This document shows positions 1 through 8,080 of a stretch of 64,000 nt of DNA, one piece after another; positions within the stretch are counted from its first letter, which is position 1; each line of letters begins with the position of its first letter. The notes below the pieces were generated by a model. The model was not told the DNA's origin, made no database searches, and saw nothing but the letters and a program-made list of their open reading frames with translations. The position numbers and the translations under genes were made by a program. The DNA comes from Mycolicibacterium grossiae (GTDB lineage Bacteria > Actinomycetota > Actinomycetes > Mycobacteriales > Mycobacteriaceae), in the NCBI RefSeq assembly GCF_008329645.1, contig NZ_CP043474.1:2914001-2978000 (forward strand). The letters run 5' to 3'.

Positions 1-761
1 TGCCGCACCGCCGCCAGGTCCGTCGACAGCGTCACGTTCTTGGCGTGGTACCGGTCGGCGACGGCGGCGACGGTCCGGGTGATCACGTCGGCGACGTCGA
101 GATCGGTGAACGACATCGTCGCTGCGCTCTCCTCGGCCTGGGCCAGTGCGCCCAGATCTCCGGCGAAGCGCACGAGTCGACGTGACTGATCGCGCATCAT
201 CGCGATGGTGTCGGGGGTCAGTGGCCGGATGCCGTCCTCGACGGCTTCCAGGCAGGCCTCGAGCACCGCCACCGGCGTGCGTATCTCGTGGGCGAGGTCG
301 CCGAACAGTTGACGGCGGGTGGTGTCGATGTCCTGGAGCTGGGCGGCCATTCGATTGAAGGCCCCCGACAGCGCGTCGAAGTCCTCGCCGAGGTTCTGCG
401 GGGCCACTCGCACGTCGTATCGGCCCTCCGACACGGCGCTGGCCGCGGCGGCCACTTCGGTGACCGACCGCTGCAGCCGCCGGCTGACGTAGAGCGTCAC
501 CGCGAACGCGGTGAGCGCCGACACCGCCACCGCGCCGCCGACGGAGAACACCGTCGCGTACAGGTAGGCCTCTTCGGCGTGCAGCTGCTCGGCCGAACCC
601 CCGGGCACGCCGGCGCGGTGCAGGTGCTCGCGGAACAGAGGCGGTCCGACGACGGCGGCGACCACCCAGGTGGTGATCGCCCCGGCCAACAGCACCGTCG
701 TCTGGGCGATGAGCAGCCGCATGCCCAGGCCAGCGCGGCGGCGCCACCGAGCGGCGATCAA
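1..761 (-). CDS. Sensor histidine kinase, C-terminus off the window
   Basis: This membrane histidine kinase is the partner of the response regulator upstream of it. The reading frame begins at TTG 761, overlapping the regulator's TGA, or at ATG 723, and runs off the left edge. Seen in order: a first membrane segment (about residues 15-40), a short extracytoplasmic loop, a second membrane segment, a HAMP-like linker (RLQRSVTEVAAAASAV), and a HisKA domain with the phospho-accepting H-box DLAHEIRTP followed by VAVLEACLEAVEDGI. The ATPase domain lies outside the window. Because the pair is divergent from mmcO, a copper or redox signal is plausible, but the sequence does not show the ligand. Start choice is uncertain. 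Confidence 0.9.
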   Translation of the reverse strand, partial: MIAARWRRRAGLGMRLLIAQTTVLLAGAITTWVVAAVVGPPLFREHLHRAGVPGGSAEQLHAEEAYLYATVFSVGGAVAVSALTAFAVTLYVSRRLQRSVTEVAAAASAVSEGRYDVRVAPQNLGEDFDALSGAFNRMAAQLQDIDTTRRQLFGDLAHEIRTPVAVLEACLEAVEDGIRPLTPDTIAMMRDQSRRLVRFAGDLGALAQAEESAATMSFTDLDVADVITRTVAAVADRYHAKNVTLSTDLAAVR

Positions 762-1510
762 CGGGGGTCGCCCATCCGGTACCCGACACCGCGCACGGTG
801 ATGATGAAGCGCGGGGCGGCGGGGTCGTCGCCGAGTTTGCGCCGGACGTGTCCGACGTGGACGTCGACGAGGTGCTCGTTTCCCACCCAGGGGCCGTCGC
901 GCACGGTCTCGAGGAGTTGGCGGCGGCTCAGCACAGTGCCGGGTCGCGCCGACAGGGCGGCCAGCAGGTCGAATTCGGTGCGCGTCAACGGAATCGGTGC
1001 ACCGTCGAGGAACACCTCGCGCGCGGCCAGGTCGATGCGCAGCGGTCCGAACGTCAGCGGCGCCGGCCTGTCGGAGGCCGCGGTGGCCGCGGCGGGCGCC
1101 GCGCGCGGTCGGCGCAGCATCGCCCGGATCCGGGCGACCAGCTCGCCGGAGCTGAACGGTTTGGTCACGTAGTCGTCGGCGCCGACGCTGAGTCCGACGA
1201 TGGTGTCCAACTCGGTGTCGCGGGCGGTGAGCATCACGACGTAGGCGTCGGAGAAGGTGCGGAGTTGACGGCACACCTCCAGCCCGTCCATGCCGGGCAG
1301 ACCCAGATCCAGGATCACGACGTCGGGGTCGTGGTTACGGGCCAGGGCGACGGCGGTGGCTCCGTCGTGGGCGACCCGCGTGTCGAAGTGTTCCCGGACG
1401 AGGTAGCTGGCCACGATCTCGGCCAGGGCGACTTCGTCGTCGACGACCAACGCGCGGAACCCCGGTGAGCGGTCGTCGGTGCGCGCTGAGGTGTCGGTCA
1501 TGGGTTTCAT
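758..1510 (-). CDS. OmpR/PhoB-family response regulator
   Basis: This is a 250-residue DNA-binding response regulator. The N-terminal receiver has the acidic pair in VVDDEVALAE, the phospho-acceptor Asp in VVILDLGLPGMDG and the conserved Lys in YVTKPFSSGEL. The C-terminal winged-helix domain (about residues 150-248) ends with the usual VRRKLGDDP and TVRGVGYRMG segments. It is co-transcribed with the histidine kinase, whose start overlaps its stop. ATG 1510 or ATG 1501 could be the start. It faces the mmcO operon across a 100-bp gap with a direct repeat typical of OmpR-family sites, so control of mmcO and itself is likely. A CopR-like role is inferred from context only. Confidence 0.93.
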   Translation of the reverse strand: MKPMTDTSARTDDRSPGFRALVVDDEVALAEIVASYLVREHFDTRVAHDGATAVALARNHDPDVVILDLGLPGMDGLEVCRQLRTFSDAYVVMLTARDTELDTIVGLSVGADDYVTKPFSSGELVARIRAMLRRPRAAPAAATAASDRPAPLTFGPLRIDLAAREVFLDGAPIPLTRTEFDLLAALSARPGTVLSRRQLLETVRDGPWVGNEHLVDVHVGHVRRKLGDDPAAPRFIITVRGVGYRMGDPR

Positions 1511-1548
1511 GGTGCCGGGGTCCGCTCCCGCATGTGGCGTGCGGGGCG

Positions 1549-1566
1549 ATCTTCAACGAATCTTCA
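1549..1566. promoter_or_regulatory. Direct repeat, candidate OmpR-family binding site
   Basis: Two copies of ATCTTCA (1549-1555 and 1560-1566) are spaced exactly 11 bp start to start. They lie between the divergent response regulator and the mmcO operon. One-turn tandem repeats are the usual form of PhoB/OmpR-family sites, so this is the best candidate for binding by the adjacent regulator. The assignment is inferred. Confidence 0.5.
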
Positions 1567-1613
1567 CACGACCAACACCGGATCGCTCCGGTGCGAGACG
1601 CACCGTGGTCTCC

Positions 1614-1859
1614 ATGAGCGCGATGACGCCGGCGGCCGGGCAACTGGTGCACGCGATGATGGGTGTGGACTGGCACGGCTGGCTGTTCCTGTTGGGCGTG
1701 ATCGCCGCGTGTTGGGTGCTGACCGTGGCGATCACCGGGGCACTGTTCGCGGGCGGCTCGGCGCGATCGTCGCAGCGCAGCCCGGCCCCGGTGGCGGCCG
1801 ACAACGCCGGGGCGGCGAACCCGCCGGCGTCGCACACGCGGAACCGACGTCATGTCTGA
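1614..1859 (+). CDS. Small single-pass membrane protein before mmcO
   Basis: This 81-residue protein starts at ATG 1614 and overlaps the start of mmcO, so the two are probably translationally coupled. It has one clear membrane segment (GWLFLLGVIAACWVLTVAI, about residues 26-45). A Ser/Ala/Pro-rich hydrophilic tail ends in basic residues. The short N-terminus holds MTPAAGQLVHAMMG, whose Met and His could bind copper, but this is speculation. I do not recognise a named family. A longer frame opens further upstream, but its extra part overlaps the regulatory repeat and is unlikely to be translated. Confidence 0.6.
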   Translation: MSAMTPAAGQLVHAMMGVDWHGWLFLLGVIAACWVLTVAITGALFAGGSARSSQRSPAPVAADNAGAANPPASHTRNRRHV

Positions 1860-3366
1860 AGGGCGCGCCTTGTCGCGGCGGGCGTTCCTGGTGGCGACGG
1901 CGGCGGCCGGGGCGACGCTGGCCGGATGCAGCTCCGGAGCGGGCGGCGGTGGCGTCGTCGACGAGATCGGAGAGGTCGAGGCGCGCCGCCCGCACAGCGG
2001 CCGGACGGTCTCGGCGACGGTGACCGCCGACCGGACGCGGGTGGACCTCGGCGGCAGCGTCGCCGAATCGCTGGCCTACAACGGCACGGTGCCCGGTCCG
2101 GTGCTGCGGGCGTCGGTCGGCGACGAGGTCGCGGTGACCGTGCGCAACCGGCTGCCGCGCACGACGTCGGTGCACTGGCACGGGATCGCGATGCGCAACG
2201 ACATGGACGGCGCAGCGCCGGCGACACCGGACATCGCCGCCGGCGGCGACTTCACCTACCGGTTCTCGGTCCCGCATCCCGGCACCTACTGGGCCCACCC
2301 GCACACCGGCCTGGACGCCGACACCGGGTTGTACTTCCCCGTCATCGTCGACGACCCGCGGGATCCGGGAGACTACGACGCCGAGTGGATCGTCATGCTC
2401 GACGACTGGACCGACGGCGTCGGATCCAGTCCCGAGCAGATCTTCGACGGGTTGCGCGCCATGTCGGCACCGGGTCACGACATGGTCGGCGGCGACGGCA
2501 TGCCGGGCATGCCGGGCATGGGCACCGTGGCCGGTGTCGGCGGAACCGGTAAGAGCACGCTCTTGGGCGGTGACGCCGGCGACGTCTCCTACCCCTACTA
2601 CCTCGTCAACGGACGAATCCCCGCCGCTCCCAGCACCTTTCGCGCGCAGCCCGGCCAGCGGGTCAGGATCCGCATCATCAACGCGGCGTCGGACACCGCG
2701 TTCCGGGTCGCGGTGACCGGGCATCGACTCACGGTGACCCACACCGACGGATTCCCCGTGGTCCCGACCGAGGTGGACGCGGTGCTGATCGGGATGGGCG
2801 AACGGTACGACGTGCGCGTCACCGCCGGGGACGGGGCGTTCGCACTGGTCGCCCTCGCCGAGGGCAAGAACGCCACGGCACGCGCCCTGCTGATCACCGG
2901 AGCGGGCGACCCGCCGCCGGCCGACTTCACGCCGCCCCAACTCGGCGGCCGCGTCGGCACCGTCGCCGACTTCAACGCCACCACCGCCGCGGCGCTCGTC
3001 CCCGCGGTGCCCGACGCGAAGCTGCCGGTTACCCTGGCCGGCTCCATGGCACCCTACGAGTGGACGATCAACGGGGCGCCGTTCTCCCGAACCACACCGC
3101 TGCAGGTGCGGTCGGGCCAGCGAATCGAGATGACCTTCGACAACACCTCGACGATGTGGCATCCGATGCACCTGCACGGCCACACCTTCGAGATCCTCAC
3201 CGCCGACGGGCGGCCCGGCGCGCGCAAGGACACCGCGATCGTGCTGCCCGCACAGCGCCTTCGAGTGGCGTTCATCGCCGACAACCCCGGCCAGTGGATG
3301 CTGCATTGCCACAACACCTATCACCAGGACGCCGGCATGATGACCCGGCTCGACTACACCGGCTGA
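1852..3366 (+). CDS. mmcO: Multicopper oxidase lipoprotein, MmcO-like
   Basis: This 504-residue periplasmic multicopper oxidase probably oxidises Cu(I) to the less toxic Cu(II). The N-terminus has a twin-arginine signal and lipobox (LSRRAFLVATAAAGATLAGC), so it should be exported folded by Tat and lipidated at that Cys. All four copper-ligand motifs are visible: HWHGIA, YWAHPHTG, HPMHLHGHTFE and HCHNTYHQDAGMM, giving one type 1 and a trinuclear site. A Met-rich loop (MVGGDGMPGMPGMGTV) resembles those that bind copper in CueO-type oxidases. Length and layout match M. tuberculosis MmcO. It follows the small membrane protein and faces the two-component system. No BlaI-type box precedes it. Confidence 0.95.
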   Translation: MSEGRALSRRAFLVATAAAGATLAGCSSGAGGGGVVDEIGEVEARRPHSGRTVSATVTADRTRVDLGGSVAESLAYNGTVPGPVLRASVGDEVAVTVRNRLPRTTSVHWHGIAMRNDMDGAAPATPDIAAGGDFTYRFSVPHPGTYWAHPHTGLDADTGLYFPVIVDDPRDPGDYDAEWIVMLDDWTDGVGSSPEQIFDGLRAMSAPGHDMVGGDGMPGMPGMGTVAGVGGTGKSTLLGGDAGDVSYPYYLVNGRIPAAPSTFRAQPGQRVRIRIINAASDTAFRVAVTGHRLTVTHTDGFPVVPTEVDAVLIGMGERYDVRVTAGDGAFALVALAEGKNATARALLITGAGDPPPADFTPPQLGGRVGTVADFNATTAAALVPAVPDAKLPVTLAGSMAPYEWTINGAPFSRTTPLQVRSGQRIEMTFDNTSTMWHPMHLHGHTFEILTADGRPGARKDTAIVLPAQRLRVAFIADNPGQWMLHCHNTYHQDAGMMTRLDYTG

Positions 3367-3465
3367 ACGCAGTGGCGACTGTCCCCGGCACGCGACGCCG
3401 CAGCTGGAACCTCAGGGGCGGCGGTGCACACCTCCGCGCGGGAACCACACCCCCGGGTGATAATC

Positions 3466-3482
3466 TACTAACCTACTTAGTA
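3466..3482. promoter_or_regulatory. BlaI-type operator before the L,D-transpeptidase
   Basis: The 17-bp sequence TACTAACCTACTTAGTA fits the TAC(T/G)-N9-(A/C)GTA palindrome found 19 times in this window. It lies 52 bp before the start at 3535 and contains the -10-like TAACCT, so repressor binding would block the promoter. Confidence 0.75.
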
Positions 3483-3534
3483 GATAAGTGGAGTCGCACC
3501 GTAACGGTCGCCACTCGAGACGCAAAGGGGTTTC

Positions 3535-4794
3535 ATGTCACCGCACCGCCGAACGATCGCGGTGCTGGCCCTGGCCGGCACACTGCTGATGATCGGCGTC
3601 CTGGGGGGCGTGGTCGGCCTCGGGCTCGTGCGCTGCGCCGACTGCGGCCCTGCGGTGGACGCCGACGGGCCGGCGCAGAAGGCGCCGCCCTCGCCGGCGG
3701 TGCTCAGCATCTCGCCGGGACCCGGCAGCGCCGAGGTCGACCCGTTGGCGCCGATCAGCGTGTCGGCCACCGACGGAGAACTCGTGGACGTGGAGATGCG
3801 CAACGAACAGGGCACCCGCATCGAGGGCATCACCACACCCGACCGCACCGCGTGGAAACCGGGCGTCCCCCTCGGATACGGCCGCAACTACACGCTCAGC
3901 GCCACCGCTGTGGGCGCCGACGGGATCGCGCGCCGCGCCGATTCGCGATTCTCCACACTGACGCCGGGCAACCAGACCGCCGTCACGCTGACCACGACCG
4001 GCGGCGCACCGATCCGAGACGGCGGCACCTACGGCGTGGGCACCGTGGTGGTCGCCCGCTTCGACGAGCCCATCGCCGACAGGGCCGCCGCCGAACGCCG
4101 GATGACCGTCACCACCACACCGCCGGTGCCGGGATCGTGGTACTGGCTCGACGACCAGACTGCGCACTGGCGGCCCCCGCAGTACTTCACGCCGGGCACG
4201 ACGGTCACCGTGGCCGCCGACGTCTACGGCGTCCCGCTCGGCGACGGACTCTACGGTCAGCAGGACACTCGGGTCGGCTTCACCATCGGCGACGCCCACG
4301 TCTCGATCGCCGACGACCTGACCAAGCAGGTCAGCGTGTACGACAACGGTGCACTGGTGCGCACCATGCCCACCTCGATGGGCATGGGCGGCAGCGAGAC
4401 GGTCAACGGCCAGACCATCTCCTTCTGGACCCAACGCGGCACCTACACCGTGATGGACAAGGCCAACCCCGTGGTGATGGACTCCTCGACGTTCGGGCTG
4501 CCGGTCAACTCACGACTGGGGTACAAGGAGTCGATCAGCTTCGCGACGCGGATCAGCACCGACGGGGTGTACCTGCACCAGCTCGACAGCACCGTGTGGG
4601 CACAGGGCAACACCAACGTCTCGCACGGCTGCCTGAACCTCAACGCCGACAACGCCCAGTGGTTCTACGACTTCTCGCAGCCCGGCGACGTCGTGGAGGT
4701 CCGCAACACCGGCGGAGAGCCGCTGCAGGTGTGGCAGAACGGCGACTGGAGCCTGCCGTGGGATCAGTGGGTGCAGGGCAGTGCACTGCCCTGA
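3535..4794 (+). CDS. L,D-transpeptidase (YkuD), membrane-anchored
   Basis: This 419-residue enzyme makes 3-3 peptidoglycan crosslinks outside the membrane. It has an N-terminal membrane anchor (VLALAGTLLMIGVLGGVVGL), a Cys pair (CADC), two Ig-like domains and a C-terminal YkuD domain. The catalytic signature is HQLDSTVWAQGNTNVSHGC, with the nucleophile at about Cys366. The arrangement resembles LdtB (LdtMt2) of M. tuberculosis. A BlaI-type box overlaps its promoter, which fits induction under cell-wall stress. L,D-crosslinks resist most beta-lactams except carbapenems, so control by a BlaI-type repressor makes sense. The next gene follows after about 57 bp. Confidence 0.93.
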   Translation: MSPHRRTIAVLALAGTLLMIGVLGGVVGLGLVRCADCGPAVDADGPAQKAPPSPAVLSISPGPGSAEVDPLAPISVSATDGELVDVEMRNEQGTRIEGITTPDRTAWKPGVPLGYGRNYTLSATAVGADGIARRADSRFSTLTPGNQTAVTLTTTGGAPIRDGGTYGVGTVVVARFDEPIADRAAAERRMTVTTTPPVPGSWYWLDDQTAHWRPPQYFTPGTTVTVAADVYGVPLGDGLYGQQDTRVGFTIGDAHVSIADDLTKQVSVYDNGALVRTMPTSMGMGGSETVNGQTISFWTQRGTYTVMDKANPVVMDSSTFGLPVNSRLGYKESISFATRISTDGVYLHQLDSTVWAQGNTNVSHGCLNLNADNAQWFYDFSQPGDVVEVRNTGGEPLQVWQNGDWSLPWDQWVQGSALP

Positions 4795-4851
4795 CCCTCC
4801 ACGGGCACGTTTCCCGACAACTACCCGAGCCGACAGCGACGAGGAGCCGAC

Positions 4852-5370
4852 ATGACCGACAGTGCGCCGATGATCCCTCCTCCGGCCCGACGGTGGGCGT
4901 GGATCCGCCTGGCCGTCGGGTTCGCCGCGGCGGTGGGTGTCGCCGTGGCCATCGGCGTGCCGAGCGCGCTGCTGGACAACCCGTTCTTCGTGCGCATGAC
5001 CCCGGTGCCGTGGTGGAGTTACGCGGCGTGGGCGGTGGCGTCGGTGCTCAGCGGCGTCCTGGCCGCCACCTACGTGCACGCACCCTCGTCGGCGCCGCGG
5101 GCACCGGGGCGGGCGGGAGTCGTGGCCAACATCGGCTCGGTGCTGGCGGTGGGGTGCCCGGTGTGCAACAAGCTCATCGTCGCGGCACTCGGCGTCAGCG
5201 GCGCGTTGGGAGTGTGGGCGCCGATGCAGCCGGTGCTGGCCGCGGCCTCGTTGGCCGTGCTCGGCTGGGCGCTGTGGCGTCGGCTGTCGACGCTGCGGTC
5301 CTGCCCCACCGGGATGTCGCGCGCCCCGATGACCGGGGCGCGTCCCGAACCGTTCGCCGGTCAGCGCTGA
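4852..5370 (+). CDS. Four-TM membrane protein with GCPVCNK motif
   Basis: This 172-residue protein has four likely membrane segments: about residues 17-40, 50-73, 85-107 (ANIGSVLAVGCPVC) and 116-135. A conserved-looking GCPVCNK sits in the third, with two cysteines that could be redox active or bind metal. I do not recognise a characterised family. Its stop overlaps by one base the start of a thioredoxin-like gene, so both are probably made together and may act in copper or disulfide handling. That role is inferred from position only. Confidence 0.75.
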   Translation: MTDSAPMIPPPARRWAWIRLAVGFAAAVGVAVAIGVPSALLDNPFFVRMTPVPWWSYAAWAVASVLSGVLAATYVHAPSSAPRAPGRAGVVANIGSVLAVGCPVCNKLIVAALGVSGALGVWAPMQPVLAAASLAVLGWALWRRLSTLRSCPTGMSRAPMTGARPEPFAGQR

Positions 5371-5996
5371 TGGTGCCGGTGCGGTCGCTGGCCGTCCTCG
5401 CCGTTGCCGTTGCCGCAATCACGGCGTTGATCGTCGGTCTGTTCTGGGCGGCGGAGCCGGCGTCATCGCCGACATCGGGCGCGGCCGGTGTCGCCGCGCG
5501 AGCACACCCGACCCGCGACGAGGGCGGTGCGCCGCCGTGCCCGGCGGCCGCGATCACCGACCCGGTGCCCGCCCTGTCCGGCGTGAGCGCCCGGTGCCTG
5601 GGCGCGCCCGGTCCGGTCGACGTGGGTGCGGTCGTCGCCGGGCCGCCGACGCTGCTCAACCTCTGGGCGTCGTGGTGTGCGCCGTGTCGCGAGGAGATGC
5701 CGGTGCTCGACGCGTACGCCGCGACCCCCGACGCGGTGCGGGTGATCGGTGTGAACGTGACCGATCGGCCCGACGCGGCGGCGGCGTTGATGCGCGATCT
5801 CAAGATTCGTTACCCGTCGCTGACCGACGCCGACGACGTGCAACGCGCCCTGGGCACGCCACCGCTGCTGCCGTTGAGCTATCTGGTGACCGGTGACGGC
5901 GCGGTGCGACGACTGCAGGACGTTCTCGTCTTCGGTGACCCCGCGCAGGTCCGCACGTCGGTTGCTGCGGCGTTGCGCGACGGGGGTATTCGATGA
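5370..5996 (+). CDS. TlpA-like membrane-anchored thioredoxin
   Basis: This 208-residue protein has an N-terminal membrane anchor (LAVLAVAVAAITALIVGLF) and an exported thioredoxin fold with the active site NLWASWCAPCREEMPVLDAY. Proteins of this type reduce disulfides outside the membrane, for example in apocytochrome c or copper proteins. ATG 5370 overlaps the TGA of the upstream gene, and the end overlaps the blaI-like start at 5993, so it belongs to one chain of overlapping genes from 4852 to 7314. It is distinct from the second, IS-disrupted TlpA near 33.9 kb. The exact substrate cannot be read from sequence. Confidence 0.88.
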   Translation: MVPVRSLAVLAVAVAAITALIVGLFWAAEPASSPTSGAAGVAARAHPTRDEGGAPPCPAAAITDPVPALSGVSARCLGAPGPVDVGAVVAGPPTLLNLWASWCAPCREEMPVLDAYAATPDAVRVIGVNVTDRPDAAAALMRDLKIRYPSLTDADDVQRALGTPPLLPLSYLVTGDGAVRRLQDVLVFGDPAQVRTSVAAALRDGGIR

Positions 5997-6412
5997 CCGC
6001 CGGTGCGGCGCACCCCGTCGGCTCGGCACCGTCGAGGCCGCGTCGGCCGCGGCAGGGGCTGGGGGAGTTGGAGTCCCGCATCATGGACCTGGTGTGGAGT
6101 AGCGAGGAGGGGGTGCGGGTCCGCGACGTCCTGGGCGGGTTGTCGTCGGCGCGGCAGCCCGCCTACACCACCGTCATGACGGTCATGGACAACCTGCACC
6201 GGAAGGGCTGGCTGATCAGAGAACGCGACGGACGGGCCTATCGGTATCGCGCCAAACGCAGCCGCCTGCAGGTGGCCACGGACGCGCTGCGAGAGCTGTT
6301 GGCCGACAGCGGCGATCCGGCGGCGGCCCTGTTGCACTTTGCGCGTGAGGCCACCGACGCGGAGACCCGCGCGTTGACGCGAGGCTTGAACGAACGGCGG
6401 GCCACCCGATGA
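5993..6412 (+). CDS. blaI: BlaI/MecI/CopY-family repressor, copy 1
   Basis: This 139-residue winged-helix repressor has an unusual basic, Pro-rich N-terminal extension (about 20 residues). The recognisable domain begins at LGELESRIMDLVW, with the helix-turn-helix around ARQPAYTTVMTVMDNLHRKGWL and the wing RERDGRAYRYRAK. The C-terminus forms the dimer region. Family members bind palindromic operators as dimers and are released when a membrane M56 protease cleaves them. Here the next gene, overlapping by 4 bp, encodes such a protease. No BlaI-type box precedes this operon, so it may act on the island's boxes without autoregulation. Confidence 0.92.
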   Translation: MTAGAAHPVGSAPSRPRRPRQGLGELESRIMDLVWSSEEGVRVRDVLGGLSSARQPAYTTVMTVMDNLHRKGWLIRERDGRAYRYRAKRSRLQVATDALRELLADSGDPAAALLHFAREATDAETRALTRGLNERRATR

Positions 6413-7314
6413 CCGGCATCGTGTGGTGGTCGGTGGTGGGCCTGGCGATGGCGGCGTTGTCGCCGTCGGCGCTGCGCTGGCTGACCCGCCGCGGCGCCGA
6501 CGCCGGGATGCTGCTGATGGCGTGGGCGGTATTGGTGTGTCTCACGGTGTTCGCCGTCGCGCTGCCGGGGCTGGCCGAACTGATTCACCGGTGCTGGCTG
6601 GCGTTGCACACCGGCCCGCCAGGCGGCCTCGACACGGCCGTCGGGGTGATCAGCGGCGGGCTCATCGGCTTCGCCGCGGTGAGCGGCGGATGGCGACTGG
6701 CCAGCACGGGCCGCTACCGCCGACGCCTGCACGCCCGGCACGCCGAACTGGCGTGGGTACTGCACGGCGGCGCGCCCCGCGGCGACGGGGTGCTGTGGCT
6801 GCCCACCTCCGAGCAGCACGCCTACAGCCTGGCCGGTGACCCGCCGCTGGTGGTGCTGAGTACCGGTGTGCGCGAGTGCCTCGACGACGCCGCGGTGCGC
6901 GCGGTGGTGGCCCACGAACGGGCCCACCTGCAGCGGCGCCACCATCTACTGATCGCGGTGGCCCACGCCGTCTCCGCGGGACTGTGGTGGCTGCCGCTGA
7001 CCCGGCAGTCCCCGTCGTTGGTGCGCACTCTGGTCGAACTGGACGCCGACGCCCACGCCGCACGGGTCCACGGGAACCGTCCGCTGCGCCGTGCCCTGCT
7101 GAGGTTGCAGGATGCGCAGGCGCCCGCGGCCGCGCTGGGCGTCTCCGGCGACTGCGTGCACCTGAGGTTGCAACGCCTGTCGGGCCGGCATCGCCCGCGC
7201 GCCACACGGTTCAGCGGGCCGGCCGCCGGGGGCACCGCGATGCTGCTGGCCACGACGGCGGTGATCGTGGTGGCGGTGCTGACCACCGCCCTGGCGTCGT
7301 GCACCGCGGTTTGA
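6409..7314 (+). CDS. M56-family (BlaR1-like) membrane protease, copy 1
   Basis: This 301-residue membrane metalloprotease has about four membrane segments. The catalytic zinc motif is in VVAHERAHLQRRHHLL (HERAH), with the third ligand probably the Glu of VELDADAHAARV. Like mycobacterial BlaR, it lacks the penicillin-binding sensor domain of staphylococcal BlaR1, so the inducing signal is unknown. It overlaps the blaI copy 1 stop by 4 bp and is expected to inactivate that repressor. The last membrane segment lies at the C-terminus (TAVIVVAVLTTALASC). Confidence 0.9.
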   Translation: MTGIVWWSVVGLAMAALSPSALRWLTRRGADAGMLLMAWAVLVCLTVFAVALPGLAELIHRCWLALHTGPPGGLDTAVGVISGGLIGFAAVSGGWRLASTGRYRRRLHARHAELAWVLHGGAPRGDGVLWLPTSEQHAYSLAGDPPLVVLSTGVRECLDDAAVRAVVAHERAHLQRRHHLLIAVAHAVSAGLWWLPLTRQSPSLVRTLVELDADAHAARVHGNRPLRRALLRLQDAQAPAAALGVSGDCVHLRLQRLSGRHRPRATRFSGPAAGGTAMLLATTAVIVVAVLTTALASCTAV

Positions 7315-7690
7315 TCGATGCCGATCCCGCTGCGCCGCAGGGTTACGTCTCACCGAGAACCGCGTCCGCAATCGCACGCGCCGCTGCGCCGTCGGTGAAC
7401 CCGATCGGCTGATGGAGCACGGGATCGGTTGCATTGCAACCGGTGTCGGGATGCGGCACGGTTCCGGTTGCGGTGCCGCGTGGCGGCGTGAGGGGCGCAA
7501 CGACCCGGTCTCGGTGTTCCCGACAGGTCGCCTCGGGCGTGTCGACGGAGCACCTGCGTACTGATCAGGTGCCGATGCCCACCGTGGCGAGGGTGGCGAC
7601 GGGTGGCGCGCGCCCATCCCTGCGCGTCACCACCGGTCCCGGTCGCGGTGGCGGGGTAGGCTGCCCGGCAACGACGGTGAAGGGTGCGCG
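7315..7690. other. 376-bp gap between the two blaI-M56 pairs
   Basis: I see no convincing gene here and no TAC(T/G)-N9-(A/C)GTA box. The one clear structure is a perfect 8-bp inverted repeat, CGGTTGCA-t-TGCAACCG, at 7426-7442. It could be an operator for another regulator or part of a terminator after the first protease gene. No T-run follows it, so an operator is more likely. Confidence 0.4.
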
Positions 7691-8080
7691 GTGAGGGTTC
7701 GAGGGTTCGGCGAGCTGGAGGCCGCGGTGATGGATCGGGTGTGGGATCACGATCCCTACACCGTCACCGTGCGCGAGATCTTCGAGGAGATGGCCGGGGA
7801 GCGGCGCATCGCCTACACCACGGTGATGTCGACGATGGACAACCTGCACACCAAGGGTTGGCTGGAGCGTGAGCGCGACGGCCGCGCCTACCGCTACTGG
7901 GCGGTGCTGACCCGCGAGGAGCACACCGCCCGATTGATGCGCGAGGCCCTCGACGGCGGCGGCCGCTCGGAACTGGTGCTCAACCACTTCATCGAACAGA
8001 TCGGGCCCGAGGAGTCCGAGGGGTTGCGATCAGCCCTGCGCCGACTGTCGAGACGCTCCGCCAGGGCCAAACGCCAGTGA
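7691..8080 (+). CDS. blaI: BlaI/MecI/CopY-family repressor, copy 2
   Basis: This 129-residue repressor starts at GTG 7691. The domain begins at once with VRGFGELEAAVMDRVWD, followed by the helix-turn-helix ERRIAYTTVMSTMDNLHTKGWL and wing RERDGRAYRYWAV. Its recognition helix, YTTVMSTMDNLHTKGWL, is identical to that of copy 3 at 30.3 kb and differs from copy 1 (YTTVMTVMDNLHRKGWL). Copies 2 and 3 therefore probably recognise the same operator. It overlaps the following M56 protease gene by 4 bp. No own box is visible upstream. Confidence 0.92.
   Translation: MRVRGFGELEAAVMDRVWDHDPYTVTVREIFEEMAGERRIAYTTVMSTMDNLHTKGWLERERDGRAYRYWAVLTREEHTARLMREALDGGGRSELVLNHFIEQIGPEESEGLRSALRRLSRRSARAKRQ

Noticed and set aside
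1732..3324. 530-codon leftward frame antisense to mmcO
   Set aside because: Val/Gly/Arg/His-rich shadow typical of high-GC antisense frames; no motif, while the sense frame has all four copper sites.
3060..5370. Very long rightward frame (up to 978 codons) across mmcO, the transpeptidase and the membrane gene
   Set aside because: Only its final part, from 5370, encodes a real protein (the thioredoxin-like one). The rest is Arg/Pro/Gly-rich wrong-frame translation over well-supported genes.
7426..7442. Palindrome CGGTTGCA-t-TGCAACCG as a BlaI-type box
   Set aside because: It lacks the TAC(T/G)/(A/C)GTA half-sites and the 9-bp spacing, so it is not counted among the 19 boxes.
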